Made by a program: the position numbers and the translations under genes
The notes under the pieces: model-generated
What the model saw: only the letters and a program-made list of their open reading frames with translations
What the model was told of the DNA's origin: nothing
Database searches by the model: none
Source of the DNA: Variovorax sp. J2L1-78
GTDB lineage: Bacteria; Pseudomonadota; Gammaproteobacteria; Burkholderiales; Burkholderiaceae_C
Assembly (NCBI RefSeq): GCF_030317205.1
Contig: NZ_JASZYB010000001.1
Coordinates: 434,001 to 498,000, forward strand
Direction of reading: 5' to 3'
DNA: 64,000 nucleotides
Shown: piece by piece, positions 16,176 to 27,113 of the stretch
Layout: each line of letters begins with the position of its first letter
Position numbering within the stretch: the stretch's first letter is position 1

Positions 16176-16733
16176 ATGCCACGCAATTTCTCGCACCTCG
16201 CTTCCCTCACGCTCGCCGCCGCGCTCTCGGTGGGGGCCGTCACCGCCTACGCCCAGGTGATGGTCGGCGGCGCGCCGATGTACGCCAACAAGGACATCAT
16301 CGACAACGCGGTCAATTCGAAGGACCACACCACGCTGGTCGCCGCGGTCAAGGCCGCAGGCCTGGTCGACACGCTCAAGGGACCGGGCCCGTTCACGGTC
16401 TTCGCGCCGACCAACGAAGCCTTCGCGGCCCTGCCGGCCGGTACCGTCGACACGCTGCTCAAGCCCGAGAACAAGGCCACGCTGACAAGCATCCTCACCT
16501 ACCACGTGGTGCCGGGCAAGATCGACGCCAAGATGCTCATGAAGATGATGGAAGACGGCAAGGGCACCACGTCGTTCAAGACCGTGGCCGGCGGCACGCT
16601 CGTCGCCAAGACCAGCGGCGGCAAGGTGATGGTCACCGACGAGAAGGGCGGTACCGCCACCGTGACCATCGCCGACGTGGTGCAGTCGAACGGCGTGATC
16701 CACGTGGTGGACAAGGTGCTGCTGCCGAAGTAA
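16176..16733 (+). CDS. Secreted fasciclin (FAS1) domain protein
   Basis: A 185-residue protein. A signal peptide ends near AYAQ (residue 27) and one complete FAS1 domain follows: H1 motif [16 protein letters not shown], the YHVVPG segment and the H2-like region [12 protein letters not shown]. Bacterial single-domain fasciclins are secreted or surface proteins involved in adhesion. AGGAGA lies six bases upstream of the ATG. It is downstream of the peroxidase on the same strand with 131 bases between. Confidence 0.9.
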   Translation: MPRNFSHLASLTLAAALSVGAVTAYAQVMVGGAPMYANKDIIDNAVNSKDHTTLVAAVKAAGLVDTLKGPGPFTVFAPTNEAFAALPAGTVDTLLKPENKATLTSILTYHVVPGKIDAKMLMKMMEDGKGTTSFKTVAGGTLVAKTSGGKVMVTDEKGGTATVTIADVVQSNGVIHVVDKVLLPK

Positions 16734-16835
16734 GGACGGCCACGGGCCGCGCTGCGCAACGGTGGCGTATAGCCGCCGTGTGCGGCGCGGTCACTACACT
16801 CGACGTTCGTCCCCAACCAACGTCGTTCGCATCGC

Positions 16836-17441
16836 ATGGAATTCTTCACCCTGGTGGTCTTCGTCGCCATCGGCCTCTACGTGCTCAAGGCCACGGACCA
16901 GGCCCGCCGCATCCGCCTGCTGAGCGGCCACCTGGGCCACTACCAGATCGAGAAGCTGATGGAGACGCTGACCGAGGGCTACCTGCGCTGCCTGGGCGAG
17001 AACGACGCAGAACGGCAGGCGCAGATCTGGTCGCTGCTGGCGCAGAGCGAGCAGAGCCTCGCATCGCAGTTCGAACGGTTCGCGGGCGACTTCGCCAAGG
17101 TCGACGCGGCGCAGGCGCGCGTCAGCAAGCTGCCGATCGCGGTTCCGATGGTCGACCGCCTGCTGCCGGCCATGACCTTCGATGCGCGCGAGGCCTTCGC
17201 GATCCATGCGCGCGGCATCGCCGACGCTGCGGCCAACGTCGCGGGCCAGAGCCCCAAAGCCAAGGCCTTCACGATGTCGGCCGAGCTCTTTCTCATGCAG
17301 CACACCTGCCACTGGTTCTGCCGTTCGCGCGCGGTGGCCTCGGCCCGCATCCAGCTGCGCCATCAAACCTCGCACGCGATGGCGCTGGCCTCGGTGTCGC
17401 CGAAGACGCGCGAGGCCTATCGCGCGCTGACCGGCGTCTGA
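16836..17441 (+). CDS. Membrane-anchored hypothetical protein
   Basis: A 201-residue protein. An N-terminal hydrophobic stretch (EFFTLVVFVAIGLYVL) looks like a single membrane anchor. The rest is predicted helical and soluble, with cysteines in RCLGEN and HTCHWFC. No family recognised. It is the first of four closely spaced + strand genes (gaps of 31 and 48 bases, then a 4-base overlap) that end with a sirtuin and an HNH-like protein, so it may be part of one transcription unit. Confidence 0.65.
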   Translation: MEFFTLVVFVAIGLYVLKATDQARRIRLLSGHLGHYQIEKLMETLTEGYLRCLGENDAERQAQIWSLLAQSEQSLASQFERFAGDFAKVDAAQARVSKLPIAVPMVDRLLPAMTFDAREAFAIHARGIADAAANVAGQSPKAKAFTMSAELFLMQHTCHWFCRSRAVASARIQLRHQTSHAMALASVSPKTREAYRALTGV

Positions 17442-17472
17442 TCGCCGATCGCCCACGAAGAAAGGCACCGCC

Positions 17473-17925
17473 ATGTCCCTGACCGACCATCTCCAGATTC
17501 CACGACCCCAGCCCGACGGCAGCTTCGCCGCACCGGTACCACCGCCGGCCGACAGTGCGGCCGATGCGCTGCGCGACGCCCAGGCGAAGCATGAGGCACT
17601 GGCCGAGCAGCTCGACGCGGTCAACGAGCTGCTGGCCAAGCCGCTCAACGAGATCCTGGCCGACCGCGAACGCTTCAAGGAAGCGGCCGCGGCGTGGGAT
17701 GCCTTCGGCGCCATGTGGATGCTGTCGCAGCGCGCCATGAAGCGCGTGGCGCTCGACCTGGCCGCGCAGGTGGGCGTCAGCGAGGAGGAGGTGGTCGCCC
17801 GCGCACTGGTGCAGGCCAACGCGGTGCTCAACGGCGACGGCGTGGACCTGGGCGGCCTCGTCGCCGAGGCGCAACTCGCGCACATCGAGCGGCACAAGCC
17901 CTTCCTGCGCAAGCAGTTCCGGTAG
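17473..17925 (+). CDS. Coiled-coil hypothetical protein
   Basis: A 150-residue soluble protein. Residues 1-30 are Pro/Ala-rich. Residues about 30-70 form a likely coiled coil (AQAKHEALAEQLDAVNELLAK). A second helical block contains SQRAMKRVALDLAAQVGVSEEEVVARAL, which could be a small helix-turn-helix but is not diagnostic. No family recognised. It sits between the membrane-anchored protein and the sirtuin on the same strand; GAAAGGC just before the ATG is a reasonable ribosome site. Confidence 0.65.
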   Translation: MSLTDHLQIPRPQPDGSFAAPVPPPADSAADALRDAQAKHEALAEQLDAVNELLAKPLNEILADRERFKEAAAAWDAFGAMWMLSQRAMKRVALDLAAQVGVSEEEVVARALVQANAVLNGDGVDLGGLVAEAQLAHIERHKPFLRKQFR

Positions 17926-17973
17926 AGCCCCGACGCCTGCGCGGCAAGGCCCGTCGCCGTATCCTCCACCGCC

Positions 17974-18798
17974 ATGGATTCCTCCGCCTCGCTCACCGAT
18001 TTCGCCGAGCGCCATCCCCGCCTCTTCGTGCTGACAGGCGCCGGCTGCAGCACCGACTCGGGCATCCCCGATTACCGCGACGTCAACGGCGACTGGAAGC
18101 GGCCGTCGCCGGTCACCTTCCAGGCCTTCACCGGCGACGAACGCACGCGCCGCCGCTACTGGGCACGCAGCCTGGTCGGCTGGCCGACCATGGCGACCGC
18201 ACGGCCCGGTGCCGCGCACCATGCGCTGGCCCGGCTCGAGGCCGCAGGCCGTGTCGGGATGCTGCTCACGCAGAACGTCGACGGCCTGCACGAGGCCGCC
18301 GGCAGCCGCCACACCATCGACCTGCACGGGCGCATCGACACCGTGCGCTGCCTCGGCTGCGAGACGCGCACGCCGCGCGCAGAACTGCAGCGGACATTGC
18401 GTGCGCGCAATCCCGCCTGGGCCGCACTGGAGGCGGGCGCCGCACCGGACGGCGACGCCGACCTCGAAGGCCAGGACTTCGCCGCCTTCGACGTGCCCGA
18501 CTGCCCGCTGTGCGGCGGCATGCTCAAGCCCGACGTGGTGTTCTTCGGCGAGAGCGTGCCGCGCGAGCGCGTGCAGGCTGCCTTCGACGCGCTGGCCGCC
18601 GCCGACGCGGTACTGGTCGCCGGTTCGTCGCTGATGGTCTACTCGGGCTTCCGCTTCGTCCAGGCCGCCGTCTCGGCGGGCAAGCCGGTGGCCGCCGTCA
18701 ACCTCGGCCGCACGCGGGCGGACGAACTGCTGACGCTGAAGGTCGCGCAGCCGGTCGGCGAAGCCTTGACGGCGCTGGCGACGCACCTCGACACATGA
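17974..18798 (+). CDS. Sir2-family NAD-dependent protein deacylase (sirtuin)
   Basis: A 274-residue sirtuin. The NAD-binding motif GAGCSTDSGIPDYRD begins at residue 22, QNVDGLHEAAG is at 100-110 and the catalytic His118 lies in IDLHGR. The four zinc cysteines are present (Cys126, Cys129, Cys177, Cys180), followed by the GSS and VNLG motifs of the Rossmann half. The sequence around NVDGLHEAAGS resembles class II (SIRT4-like) bacterial sirtuins more than CobB. Expected activity is removal of acyl groups from lysines with NAD consumption. Its TGA overlaps the start of the HNH-like gene as ATGA. Confidence 0.92.
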   Translation: MDSSASLTDFAERHPRLFVLTGAGCSTDSGIPDYRDVNGDWKRPSPVTFQAFTGDERTRRRYWARSLVGWPTMATARPGAAHHALARLEAAGRVGMLLTQNVDGLHEAAGSRHTIDLHGRIDTVRCLGCETRTPRAELQRTLRARNPAWAALEAGAAPDGDADLEGQDFAAFDVPDCPLCGGMLKPDVVFFGESVPRERVQAAFDALAAADAVLVAGSSLMVYSGFRFVQAAVSAGKPVAAVNLGRTRADELLTLKVAQPVGEALTALATHLDT

Positions 18799-19070
18799 GC
18801 GTCAAGGCGCTGCGATCGACCTTCGGTGACCGCTGCCACTGGTGCGGGCTGGCGATGGATTTCGCCGAACCGCACGGCCGGCCGGAGTCGGCCACCATCG
18901 AGCACCTCAACGACGCCACCCTGGGCAGCGTGCGCACGCAGAAGCACCGGCGCCTGGCGCATGGGGCCTGCAATCAGGCGCGCAACGCCTTCCGCATGGA
19001 CGCCGAACGCGCCTTCGCCGCGTGGGTGGCCGAGCGTGTCGCCGACGCTGCGGCAGCGCAGGACCGCTGA
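18795..19070 (+). CDS. Small HNH-endonuclease-like protein
   Basis: A 91-residue protein with the layout of a compact HNH/zinc fold: CHWCG (Cys14, Cys17), IEHL (Glu36-His37) and HGACNQARN (His56, Cys59, Asn60). The two CxxC-like halves could hold a structural zinc, and His37 would be the general base. It has no other domain. It starts inside the sirtuin stop codon (ATGA), implying coupled translation and linked function. Whether it cuts DNA is not known; small HNH-like proteins can also be non-catalytic. Confidence 0.7.
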   Translation: MSVKALRSTFGDRCHWCGLAMDFAEPHGRPESATIEHLNDATLGSVRTQKHRRLAHGACNQARNAFRMDAERAFAAWVAERVADAAAAQDR

Positions 19071-19341
19071 GAGCCGGTTCTTCAAGCGGCGGTCGAGGTC
19101 TGTTGGGGAACGGATTCGAAAACAGACGCCGCACGACTACGTGTGTCGAACGCCCGCCGCCGAGCCCCGGATCGGGATGCATTGCTGCACGCCTTGCAAC
19201 GATCCACTGCTGCGGCGCTGCTGTGCAACCGGTGACACCGTCCCGACACTTGGCACTCCCTTGCACACCTGGGCGAATCGTTCGGCGTGCGCAATTTTGA
19301 AGCGGGCCCTTTCACGAGAGACGGATCCACGGAGCGAGACC

Positions 19342-20565
19342 ATGTGCATCAAGTGCGGCGATTCGAACCACGACGGGCGTGCGGGGCTGCGAGAACGGCG
19401 CCAGCTCCTTTTCACGGGTTTGGGGCTGGCCGCCGCACCGCTGTTGGGCGGTGTGCCTCTTAGCGCTCGGGCCCAGCAGTCGCCTGCCGCCGCGGTCGGC
19501 TCGAACCTGGGCGCTTCGTCGGTGCGGGCCTGGGGTATGGCCGCGGCAGGCGCAGCCCTTGGTCCCTTGCAGATCCCGCGCCGCGCGGTCGGGCCCAAGG
19601 ATGTCCTGATCGATGTTCTGTATTGCGGCGTCTGCCACACCGACATTCACATCGCGCGTGGTGACTGGGGCCCGCCGTCCTATCCGCTGGTGCCAGGCCA
19701 TGAATTCGTTGGTCGCGTCGTTGCGGTGGGCGACGAGGTTCGCCGTTTCAAGGTCGGTGACGCGGCGGGCGTGGGTTGCATGGTGAATTCGTGCGGCACC
19801 TGCGACAACTGCAAGGCCGGTATCGAGCAGTTCTGCCTGAACGGCAACACGCTGACCTACAACGGGCCCGACCGGGTCCACGGCGGGCACACCCTGGGCG
19901 GTTATTCGGAACGCATCGTCGTCACCGAGCGCTTTGTCATCACCATTCCTCCAGGTGCCGATCTCGCCGCTACCGCACCCTTGCTCTGCGCCGGGGTGAC
20001 GACCTTCTCGCCGATGCAGCACTGGAAGCTGGAAGCGGGCCAACGCGTGGGCGTCATCGGCCTCGGCGGTTTGGGGCACATGGCGCTGAAGTTGGCCGTG
20101 GCGCGAAGCGCCGATGTCACTGTCTTCACCACCTCGCCGGGCAAGGTCGCGGACGCGCAGCGCATGGGTGCACGCGAAGTCGTACTGCCGAGCGATTCGG
20201 TTGCCATGCAGCGTCTGGCCAGCAAGTTCGACCTGCTGATCGCGACGGTGCCCAGCTCCTATGCGGTCCAACCGTTCATGAACCTCTTGAAAGTGGACGG
20301 CACCTTGGTGAACCTCGGTTCGTTCGATCCATTGCAGGAAGTGCGCGGCGCCGGATTGATCCGGGGTCGCCGCAGCCTGGCCGGATCGCTGATCGGCGGC
20401 GTTGCCGAGACGCAGCAAGTGGTGGACTACTGCGCCCAGCGCAACATCCAGGCCGAGATCGAACTGATCCGACCGGATCAGATCGCCCAAGCCTTCGATC
20501 GCGTGGTGAAGAAGGATGTGCGCTACCGGTTCGTGATCGACGTGAAGGCGGGCCTCAGCGCCTGA
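19342..20565 (+). CDS. Tat-exported zinc alcohol dehydrogenase (MDR, cinnamyl-ADH-like)
   Basis: A 407-residue medium-chain dehydrogenase. Residues 17-46 look like a Tat signal (RERRQLLFTGLGLAAAPLL, then SARAQQ). The enzyme part has catalytic zinc ligands (Cys95 in CGVCHTD, His120-Glu121 in GHEF), structural zinc cysteines (CGTCDNCKAGIEQFC) and the nucleotide motif GLGGLGH. It resembles the YahK/cinnamyl-alcohol dehydrogenase group that interconverts aldehydes and alcohols with NADP(H). A Tat leader on such an enzyme is odd because the periplasm lacks free NADP. The cysteine pair MCIKCGD before the leader is also unusual. It overlaps the convergent LysR gene by 11 bases. Confidence 0.85.
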   Translation: MCIKCGDSNHDGRAGLRERRQLLFTGLGLAAAPLLGGVPLSARAQQSPAAAVGSNLGASSVRAWGMAAAGAALGPLQIPRRAVGPKDVLIDVLYCGVCHTDIHIARGDWGPPSYPLVPGHEFVGRVVAVGDEVRRFKVGDAAGVGCMVNSCGTCDNCKAGIEQFCLNGNTLTYNGPDRVHGGHTLGGYSERIVVTERFVITIPPGADLAATAPLLCAGVTTFSPMQHWKLEAGQRVGVIGLGGLGHMALKLAVARSADVTVFTTSPGKVADAQRMGAREVVLPSDSVAMQRLASKFDLLIATVPSSYAVQPFMNLLKVDGTLVNLGSFDPLQEVRGAGLIRGRRSLAGSLIGGVAETQQVVDYCAQRNIQAEIELIRPDQIAQAFDRVVKKDVRYRFVIDVKAGLSA

Positions 20566-21520
20566 GCGAGCCGTCGGCCGCAGGCACGAACGGCAGCTTG
20601 TTCGAATCACCGATGAGCGCCTGCAGCTCCTCACGCAGGAAATCGACCACCACGCGCACGCGCCGGGGGAGGTGCTCGCGCGAGGCGAACAGCAGCCAGA
20701 CGCCGTTGTCGAAGGTGGTCGACGTGGCTTCGTACTGCGGAAACAGATCGACCAGGCGACCGGCTGCGATGTCGGGGTCGACCAGCCAGTCGGCCAGCAA
20801 CACCGGCCCGAGTCCGTCTACCGCTGCCTCCAGCAGCGACAACGCCGACGAGGCTGCCAGCCACCCGCCGATAGCGACCACCTCGATGTCCGCGTCGGGA
20901 GCGCCCCTTGCCTTGAACGACCACGCGCTCTGGAAGCCAGGCAGGGCGAAGCGCAAGCAGTCGCGGTGCGACAACTCGGCTGGCACCTTGGGTCGACCGT
21001 GCCGTGAGATGTACTTGGGGCTTGCGCAGACGCGAAAGCGAAGTTTAGCGAGCCGGACACCGATCAGCGATCCATCCACGGTGGGGCTCTGCCGCAGTGC
21101 GATGTCCACTTGCTGGCCGATCAGGTCGACCACCATGTCCGTGAAGCGGATGTCCAACTGGAGGCCGGGATACTGCGCGTGAAGCTTGCTCAAGAGCGGC
21201 AACACCAGCTTCTGCCCGAGTGCCACCGACGCGGTCAGCCGCACCAGTCCACAAATCTCGCCCGTACTGACACGCACGTCGTCCGAGGCGGCGTCGAGTT
21301 CGTCCATCAGTTGGCTGACGCGTCCGAAGTAGGCCGCCCCCGATTCGGTCAACGTCAGTTTGCGCGTGGTTCTGTGCATCAGCCGTGCGCCCAGCTCGGC
21401 CTCCAGGGCCGCCACGGCACGGGTCACCTGCGACGAGGCGAGATCCAGCCGGCGAGCCGCCGCAGCGAAACTGCCTTGGCGCACGACCTCGATGAAAGTT
21501 CGCAGATGCTGTGTGTCCAT
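20555..21520 (-). CDS. LysR-family transcriptional regulator
   Basis: A 321-residue regulator. The N-terminal winged helix begins MDTQHLRTFIEVVRQGSFAAAARRL, with the typical SQVTRAVAALE recognition segment, followed by a periplasmic-binding-protein-like effector domain. The ATG at 21520 was chosen because it gives the canonical LysR N terminus; the open frame continues 19 codons upstream. It is divergent from the DUF1330 gene, and an 8-5-8 palindrome (21547-21567) sits between them. Likely targets are that gene, itself or the nearby redox genes. Confidence 0.92.
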   Translation of the reverse strand: MDTQHLRTFIEVVRQGSFAAAARRLDLASSQVTRAVAALEAELGARLMHRTTRKLTLTESGAAYFGRVSQLMDELDAASDDVRVSTGEICGLVRLTASVALGQKLVLPLLSKLHAQYPGLQLDIRFTDMVVDLIGQQVDIALRQSPTVDGSLIGVRLAKLRFRVCASPKYISRHGRPKVPAELSHRDCLRFALPGFQSAWSFKARGAPDADIEVVAIGGWLAASSALSLLEAAVDGLGPVLLADWLVDPDIAAGRLVDLFPQYEATSTTFDNGVWLLFASREHLPRRVRVVVDFLREELQALIGDSNKLPFVPAADGSLRR

Positions 21521-21546
21521 GGAAAGCTGTCGTGTGAATGTCACGC

Positions 21547-21567
21547 GTTCATTGCTGCGCAATGAAC
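21547..21567. promoter_or_regulatory. Palindromic operator candidate between LysR and DUF1330 genes
   Basis: A perfect inverted repeat, GTTCATTG (21547-21554) and CAATGAAC (21560-21567), is separated by CTGCG. It lies 26 bases upstream of the LysR start and about 105 bases before the divergent gene. The position suits LysR autoregulation, but binding is not shown. Confidence 0.5.
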
Positions 21568-21672
21568 AGGGATCCATTGCACCTCATCGCCTTGGCGGAC
21601 AGTGTGCGTCAGGGCAGAGTCGGGCGGCCGGCACATGACGCCGCGCCCAATACCCTTCAAAGGAAGCTCTTG

Positions 21673-22062
21673 ATGCTGTCTCGCAAATCGTGTGCCACCG
21701 TTGCGCTGGCCGCTGCCCTCGCGGCCTTGTCGCTCCACGGCGCACAGGGGCAAACCAACCCTTCGGCGGAAGGTCCGGCCATCTACGTGTCCGAGTTCGA
21801 GATCACGGACCCCGAAGGCATGGCGCCGTACCGCGCCCAGGTCGACGCGACCTTCGCGCCGTTCGGGGGCCGCTACATCGTGCGGGGCGGCCATGTCGTG
21901 TCGCAAGAGGGCACGCCCAACAAGCGCATTGTCATGATCGAGTTCCCGAGCATGGCGCAAGCGCTGGCGTGGTACGACTCTCCCGCGTATGCAGCGCTGA
22001 AGCCCATTCGACACAAGTCGGCCACCTCGCGCGTCTACACCGTGCAAGGCACGCCCCGCTGA
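21673..22062 (+). CDS. Exported DUF1330 family protein
   Basis: A 129-residue protein. A signal peptide (cleavage near AQGQ, residue 27) precedes a DUF1330 domain, a ferredoxin-like alpha/beta barrel-dimer fold: YVSEFEITDPEGMAPYRAQV, the RGG segment and IEFPSMAQALAWYDSPAY. Most DUF1330 proteins are cytosolic and of unknown function, so the leader is notable. AGGAAG precedes the ATG at 21673. It is divergent from LysR and convergent with the aldo/keto reductase gene, whose stop is 28 bases away. Confidence 0.82.
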   Translation: MLSRKSCATVALAAALAALSLHGAQGQTNPSAEGPAIYVSEFEITDPEGMAPYRAQVDATFAPFGGRYIVRGGHVVSQEGTPNKRIVMIEFPSMAQALAWYDSPAYAALKPIRHKSATSRVYTVQGTPR

Positions 22063-22090
22063 TCGTTTCCAAGACCACCAGATCGCTCGG

Positions 22091-24270
<2,180 letters not shown>

Positions 24271-24287
24271 GAGGCGTTCCTTCGGGT

Positions 24288-26534
24288 TTACAGGTTGAAC
24301 GGCAGCTGACGCACGGGCTTGCCGGTCAGCTGCGCGATGGCATTGGCGAAGGCGGGTGCCAGCGGCGGCAGGCCCGGCTCGCCGATGCCCTTCGGTGGCT
24401 CCGCACTCGGCACGATGTGCACGGCGAACTCCGGCATGTCGGTGATCCGCGGCACGACGAAGTCGCCGAAATTGCTTTGCTGCACGACGCCATCCTTCAA
24501 CGTGATGGCGGCACCCGGCAGGCACATCGACAGGCCCATGAGCCCGGCGCCTTGTATCTGGGCTTCCACGCTGCGCGGGTTGATGGCCAGGTTGCAATGC
24601 ACGCCCGCCGTGGCACGGTGCAGCACCGGCTGGCCGTCCTTGACCGATGCCTCGACGACGTAGGCCACCACCGTCTCGAAAGACTCGTGCACCGCCACGC
24701 CCCAGGCGCGGCCGTCGGGCAGTTTCGTCTTGCCGTAACCGCTCCTGTCCACCGCCATCTGCAGCGCGGCGCGGTGGCGCGGATGCTTGTCGCCGAAGAG
24801 CGCCATCCGGTAGGCCACCGGGTCCTGCTTCGTGGTGCGGGCGATGTCGTCGAGCAGGGTCTCCATGACGAAGGCAGTGTGCGTGGAGCCCACGCTGCGC
24901 CACCACAGCACCGGCACGTTGAGCTTGGGATGGTGCACGGTCAGGCGCATCGGCAGGTCGTACGGCTCGCGCATGCCCTCCGTGGCCGAGGCGTCGATCC
25001 CGTCCTTCACCTGGAACGATTCGAAGACCGTTCCCGCAAGAATGGACTGGCCGACGAGGACGTGGTCCCAGGCCAGCACCTTGCCGCGCTCGTCGAAACC
25101 GATGCTTGCGCGGTGCAGGTGCGTGGGGCGGTAGTAGCCGCCCTTGATGTCGTCCTCACGGCTCCAGAGCAGGCGCACCGGCACATTCAGGCCGGCGGTG
25201 CGCGCGCCCTTGGCGATCTCGCAAGCCTCGACCACGTAATCGCTCGTGCCCACGAAGCGCCGGCCAAAGCCACCGCCCGCCACCTGCACGTGCACCTTCA
25301 CCTGTTCAGGCTTCAGGCCGAGCGTCTTCGCCGCCGCGCCGGCGTCCAGCCCGGCGCTTTGGGTGCCGACCCACAGTTCGGCGCTGTCTGCGGTCAACCG
25401 CACGGTGCAGTTCAGCGGTTCCATCGGCGCGTGCGCCAGGTAGGGGAACAGGATCTCGGCGTCGATCCGGTGTGGCGCCTTGTCCAGTGCGGACATGTCC
25501 GCGTCGTACTTGCGCGGGCCAGGCTGCTTGGCCAGTTCCCGGAACTGGGCCAGCTGCTTTTCGCTGTCCACCTTCTCCACGGCGGCCGTGTCCCATTGCA
25601 GCTTGAGCGCATCGCGCCCGAGCTTGGCCGGCCAGTAGCCATCGGCCACCACGGCCACGCCTTTGCCGCCCCCGTCCACCGGAATGCGCAACACCGCTTT
25701 CACGCCCTTCACGGCGCGTGCCGCGCTGTCGTCCACCGAGGTCAGCCGGCCACCGAAGACCGGCGGACGCGCCACCACGGCGGTGAGCTGGCCTGGATGC
25801 TTGACGTCGATGCCGAAGTCCTGACGCCCGCTGCTCTTGGCGCGGGCATCCAGGCGCGTGGTCGGCTTGCCGATGATGCGAAACTCCTTCGGGTCTTTCA
25901 ACGTGACCTTCTCGGGCACCGGGAGCGCCATGGCAGCCTCGGCCAGTTCGCCATAGCTCGCCTTGCGCCCACCGGGGCCCAGCACCGTACCGGCCTGCGT
26001 GCGCAGCCTGGCGACATCGACGTTCCACTTCTGGGCGGCAGCGGACAGCAGCATGGTCCGCGCGCGCGCGCCGAGCTCGCGGTACTGCGTGTAGCTGTTC
26101 TTGATCGAGTTGGAGCCGCCGGTCAGGTGCATCCCGAACAGGGGGTCGTGATACGCGGCGTCGTTGGTGCCGCTCTTGCTTCGCACCAGGCGCCAGTCCG
26201 CGTCGAGCTCCTCGGCCAGGATCATCGGCAGGCCGGTCTGCACGCCCTGGCCGAATTCCAGCCGGTTGATGGTCACGGTGACCTCGCCATTGGGCGCGAT
26301 CTGCAGGAAGGCCGAGGGTTGCTGCGTTGGCTTCAGCGCTGCATCGGGCCTCGCTGCGCCATTGGCCTGCGCCACGGCCAGATGGGGAAAGGTGCCGATC
26401 GCGAGGCCGCTGATGCCGGCCATCTTGAGGAAGCTTCTGCGAGGCAGCGCCGCGGGTCCTTCAGGCGGGGCTGCGGCCATCAGGTGTTGCAGGGCACGCG
26501 GGAGTTCGCTGGGGTCGATCGGGGTGGGCATCAT
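24288..26534 (-). CDS. Molybdenum-binding subunit of a xanthine-oxidase-family oxidoreductase (IorB-like)
   Basis: A 748-residue subunit of the isoquinoline 1-oxidoreductase beta type. A Tat signal (PRRSFLKMAGISGLAIG, residues 31-47) shows export of the folded cofactor enzyme to the periplasm. Molybdopterin-contact motifs such as GGGFGRRF and the terminal KGIGEPGLPPLAPAFANA are present; the Glu of GEPG is the catalytic base in this family. It hydroxylates aldehydes or N-heterocycles with water and passes electrons to the 2Fe-2S subunit encoded upstream. GGAG lies eight bases before the ATG at 26534. The upstream subunit's stop is 13 bases away. Confidence 0.92.
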   Translation of the reverse strand: MMPTPIDPSELPRALQHLMAAAPPEGPAALPRRSFLKMAGISGLAIGTFPHLAVAQANGAARPDAALKPTQQPSAFLQIAPNGEVTVTINRLEFGQGVQTGLPMILAEELDADWRLVRSKSGTNDAAYHDPLFGMHLTGGSNSIKNSYTQYRELGARARTMLLSAAAQKWNVDVARLRTQAGTVLGPGGRKASYGELAEAAMALPVPEKVTLKDPKEFRIIGKPTTRLDARAKSSGRQDFGIDVKHPGQLTAVVARPPVFGGRLTSVDDSAARAVKGVKAVLRIPVDGGGKGVAVVADGYWPAKLGRDALKLQWDTAAVEKVDSEKQLAQFRELAKQPGPRKYDADMSALDKAPHRIDAEILFPYLAHAPMEPLNCTVRLTADSAELWVGTQSAGLDAGAAAKTLGLKPEQVKVHVQVAGGGFGRRFVGTSDYVVEACEIAKGARTAGLNVPVRLLWSREDDIKGGYYRPTHLHRASIGFDERGKVLAWDHVLVGQSILAGTVFESFQVKDGIDASATEGMREPYDLPMRLTVHHPKLNVPVLWWRSVGSTHTAFVMETLLDDIARTTKQDPVAYRMALFGDKHPRHRAALQMAVDRSGYGKTKLPDGRAWGVAVHESFETVVAYVVEASVKDGQPVLHRATAGVHCNLAINPRSVEAQIQGAGLMGLSMCLPGAAITLKDGVVQQSNFGDFVVPRITDMPEFAVHIVPSAEPPKGIGEPGLPPLAPAFANAIAQLTGKPVRQLPFNL

Positions 26535-26547
26535 GGCGAGGACTCCT

Positions 26548-27021
26548 TCAGGCGAGGGTTTGGGCGGCATCGGCCACCGCGGCACGGATGCGTGCATAGG
26601 TACCGCAGCGGCAAATGTTGCCCGCCATGGCTGCGTCGATGTCGGCGGCCGAGGGCTGCTTGCCCTTGGGCTGCGACTTGAGGAATGCCGTGGCGCTCAT
26701 GATCTGGCCGCTCTGGCAGTAGCCGCACTGCGCCACGTCGTGCTTGACCCAGGCGGCGTGGACCGCAGCACCGACCGGGTCGCGGCCGTCGGTCGCGGCC
26801 TCGATGGTGACGATCTTCTTGCCTTCGACGGCAGAGATGGGCGTGACGCACGAACGGATGGCCTGGCCGTCCAGATGGACGGTGCAGGCGCCACACAGGG
26901 CCGCCCCGCAGCCGAACTTGGTGCCGGTCATGCCCAGCGAATCGCGCAGGGCCCAGAGGACGGGTGTGCCGGGGTCGACGTCGACCGTGTGGTCGCGGCC
27001 ATTGATGTTCAGCGTGCTCAT
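26548..27021 (-). CDS. 2Fe-2S subunit of the molybdenum oxidoreductase (IorA-like)
   Basis: A 157-residue iron-sulphur subunit. The plant-ferredoxin cluster uses Cys38, Cys43, Cys46 and Cys58 (FGCGAALCGACTV). The second, all-helical cluster uses Cys99, Cys102, Cys137 and Cys139 (QCGYCQSG and ICRCGTY). It relays electrons from the molybdenum site to an acceptor, here probably the cytochrome c encoded nearby. It has no leader of its own and would be carried by the Tat signal of the large subunit, as in PaoABC-type enzymes. Confidence 0.94.
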   Translation of the reverse strand: MSTLNINGRDHTVDVDPGTPVLWALRDSLGMTGTKFGCGAALCGACTVHLDGQAIRSCVTPISAVEGKKIVTIEAATDGRDPVGAAVHAAWVKHDVAQCGYCQSGQIMSATAFLKSQPKGKQPSAADIDAAMAGNICRCGTYARIRAAVADAAQTLA

Positions 27022-27113
27022 GTGGGTTTCTCAGTAAAAGGTGGGGAAACGGGACGCAGGGCCGGCAGCGGCGCGAGCACCGGGGTTCATGGCGGCGACG
27101 CTCGTTGCTCGGA

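Noticed and set aside
17974..18798. Sirtuin as a phage-defence NADase (ThsA/SIR2-effector type)
   Set aside because: It keeps the zinc cysteines and the deacylase His with a standard single-domain length, so an ordinary protein deacylase is more likely.
24417..26681. 754-codon + strand frame opposite the molybdenum subunit
   Set aside because: Composition of an antisense frame; the opposite strand has clear motifs and a Tat signal.
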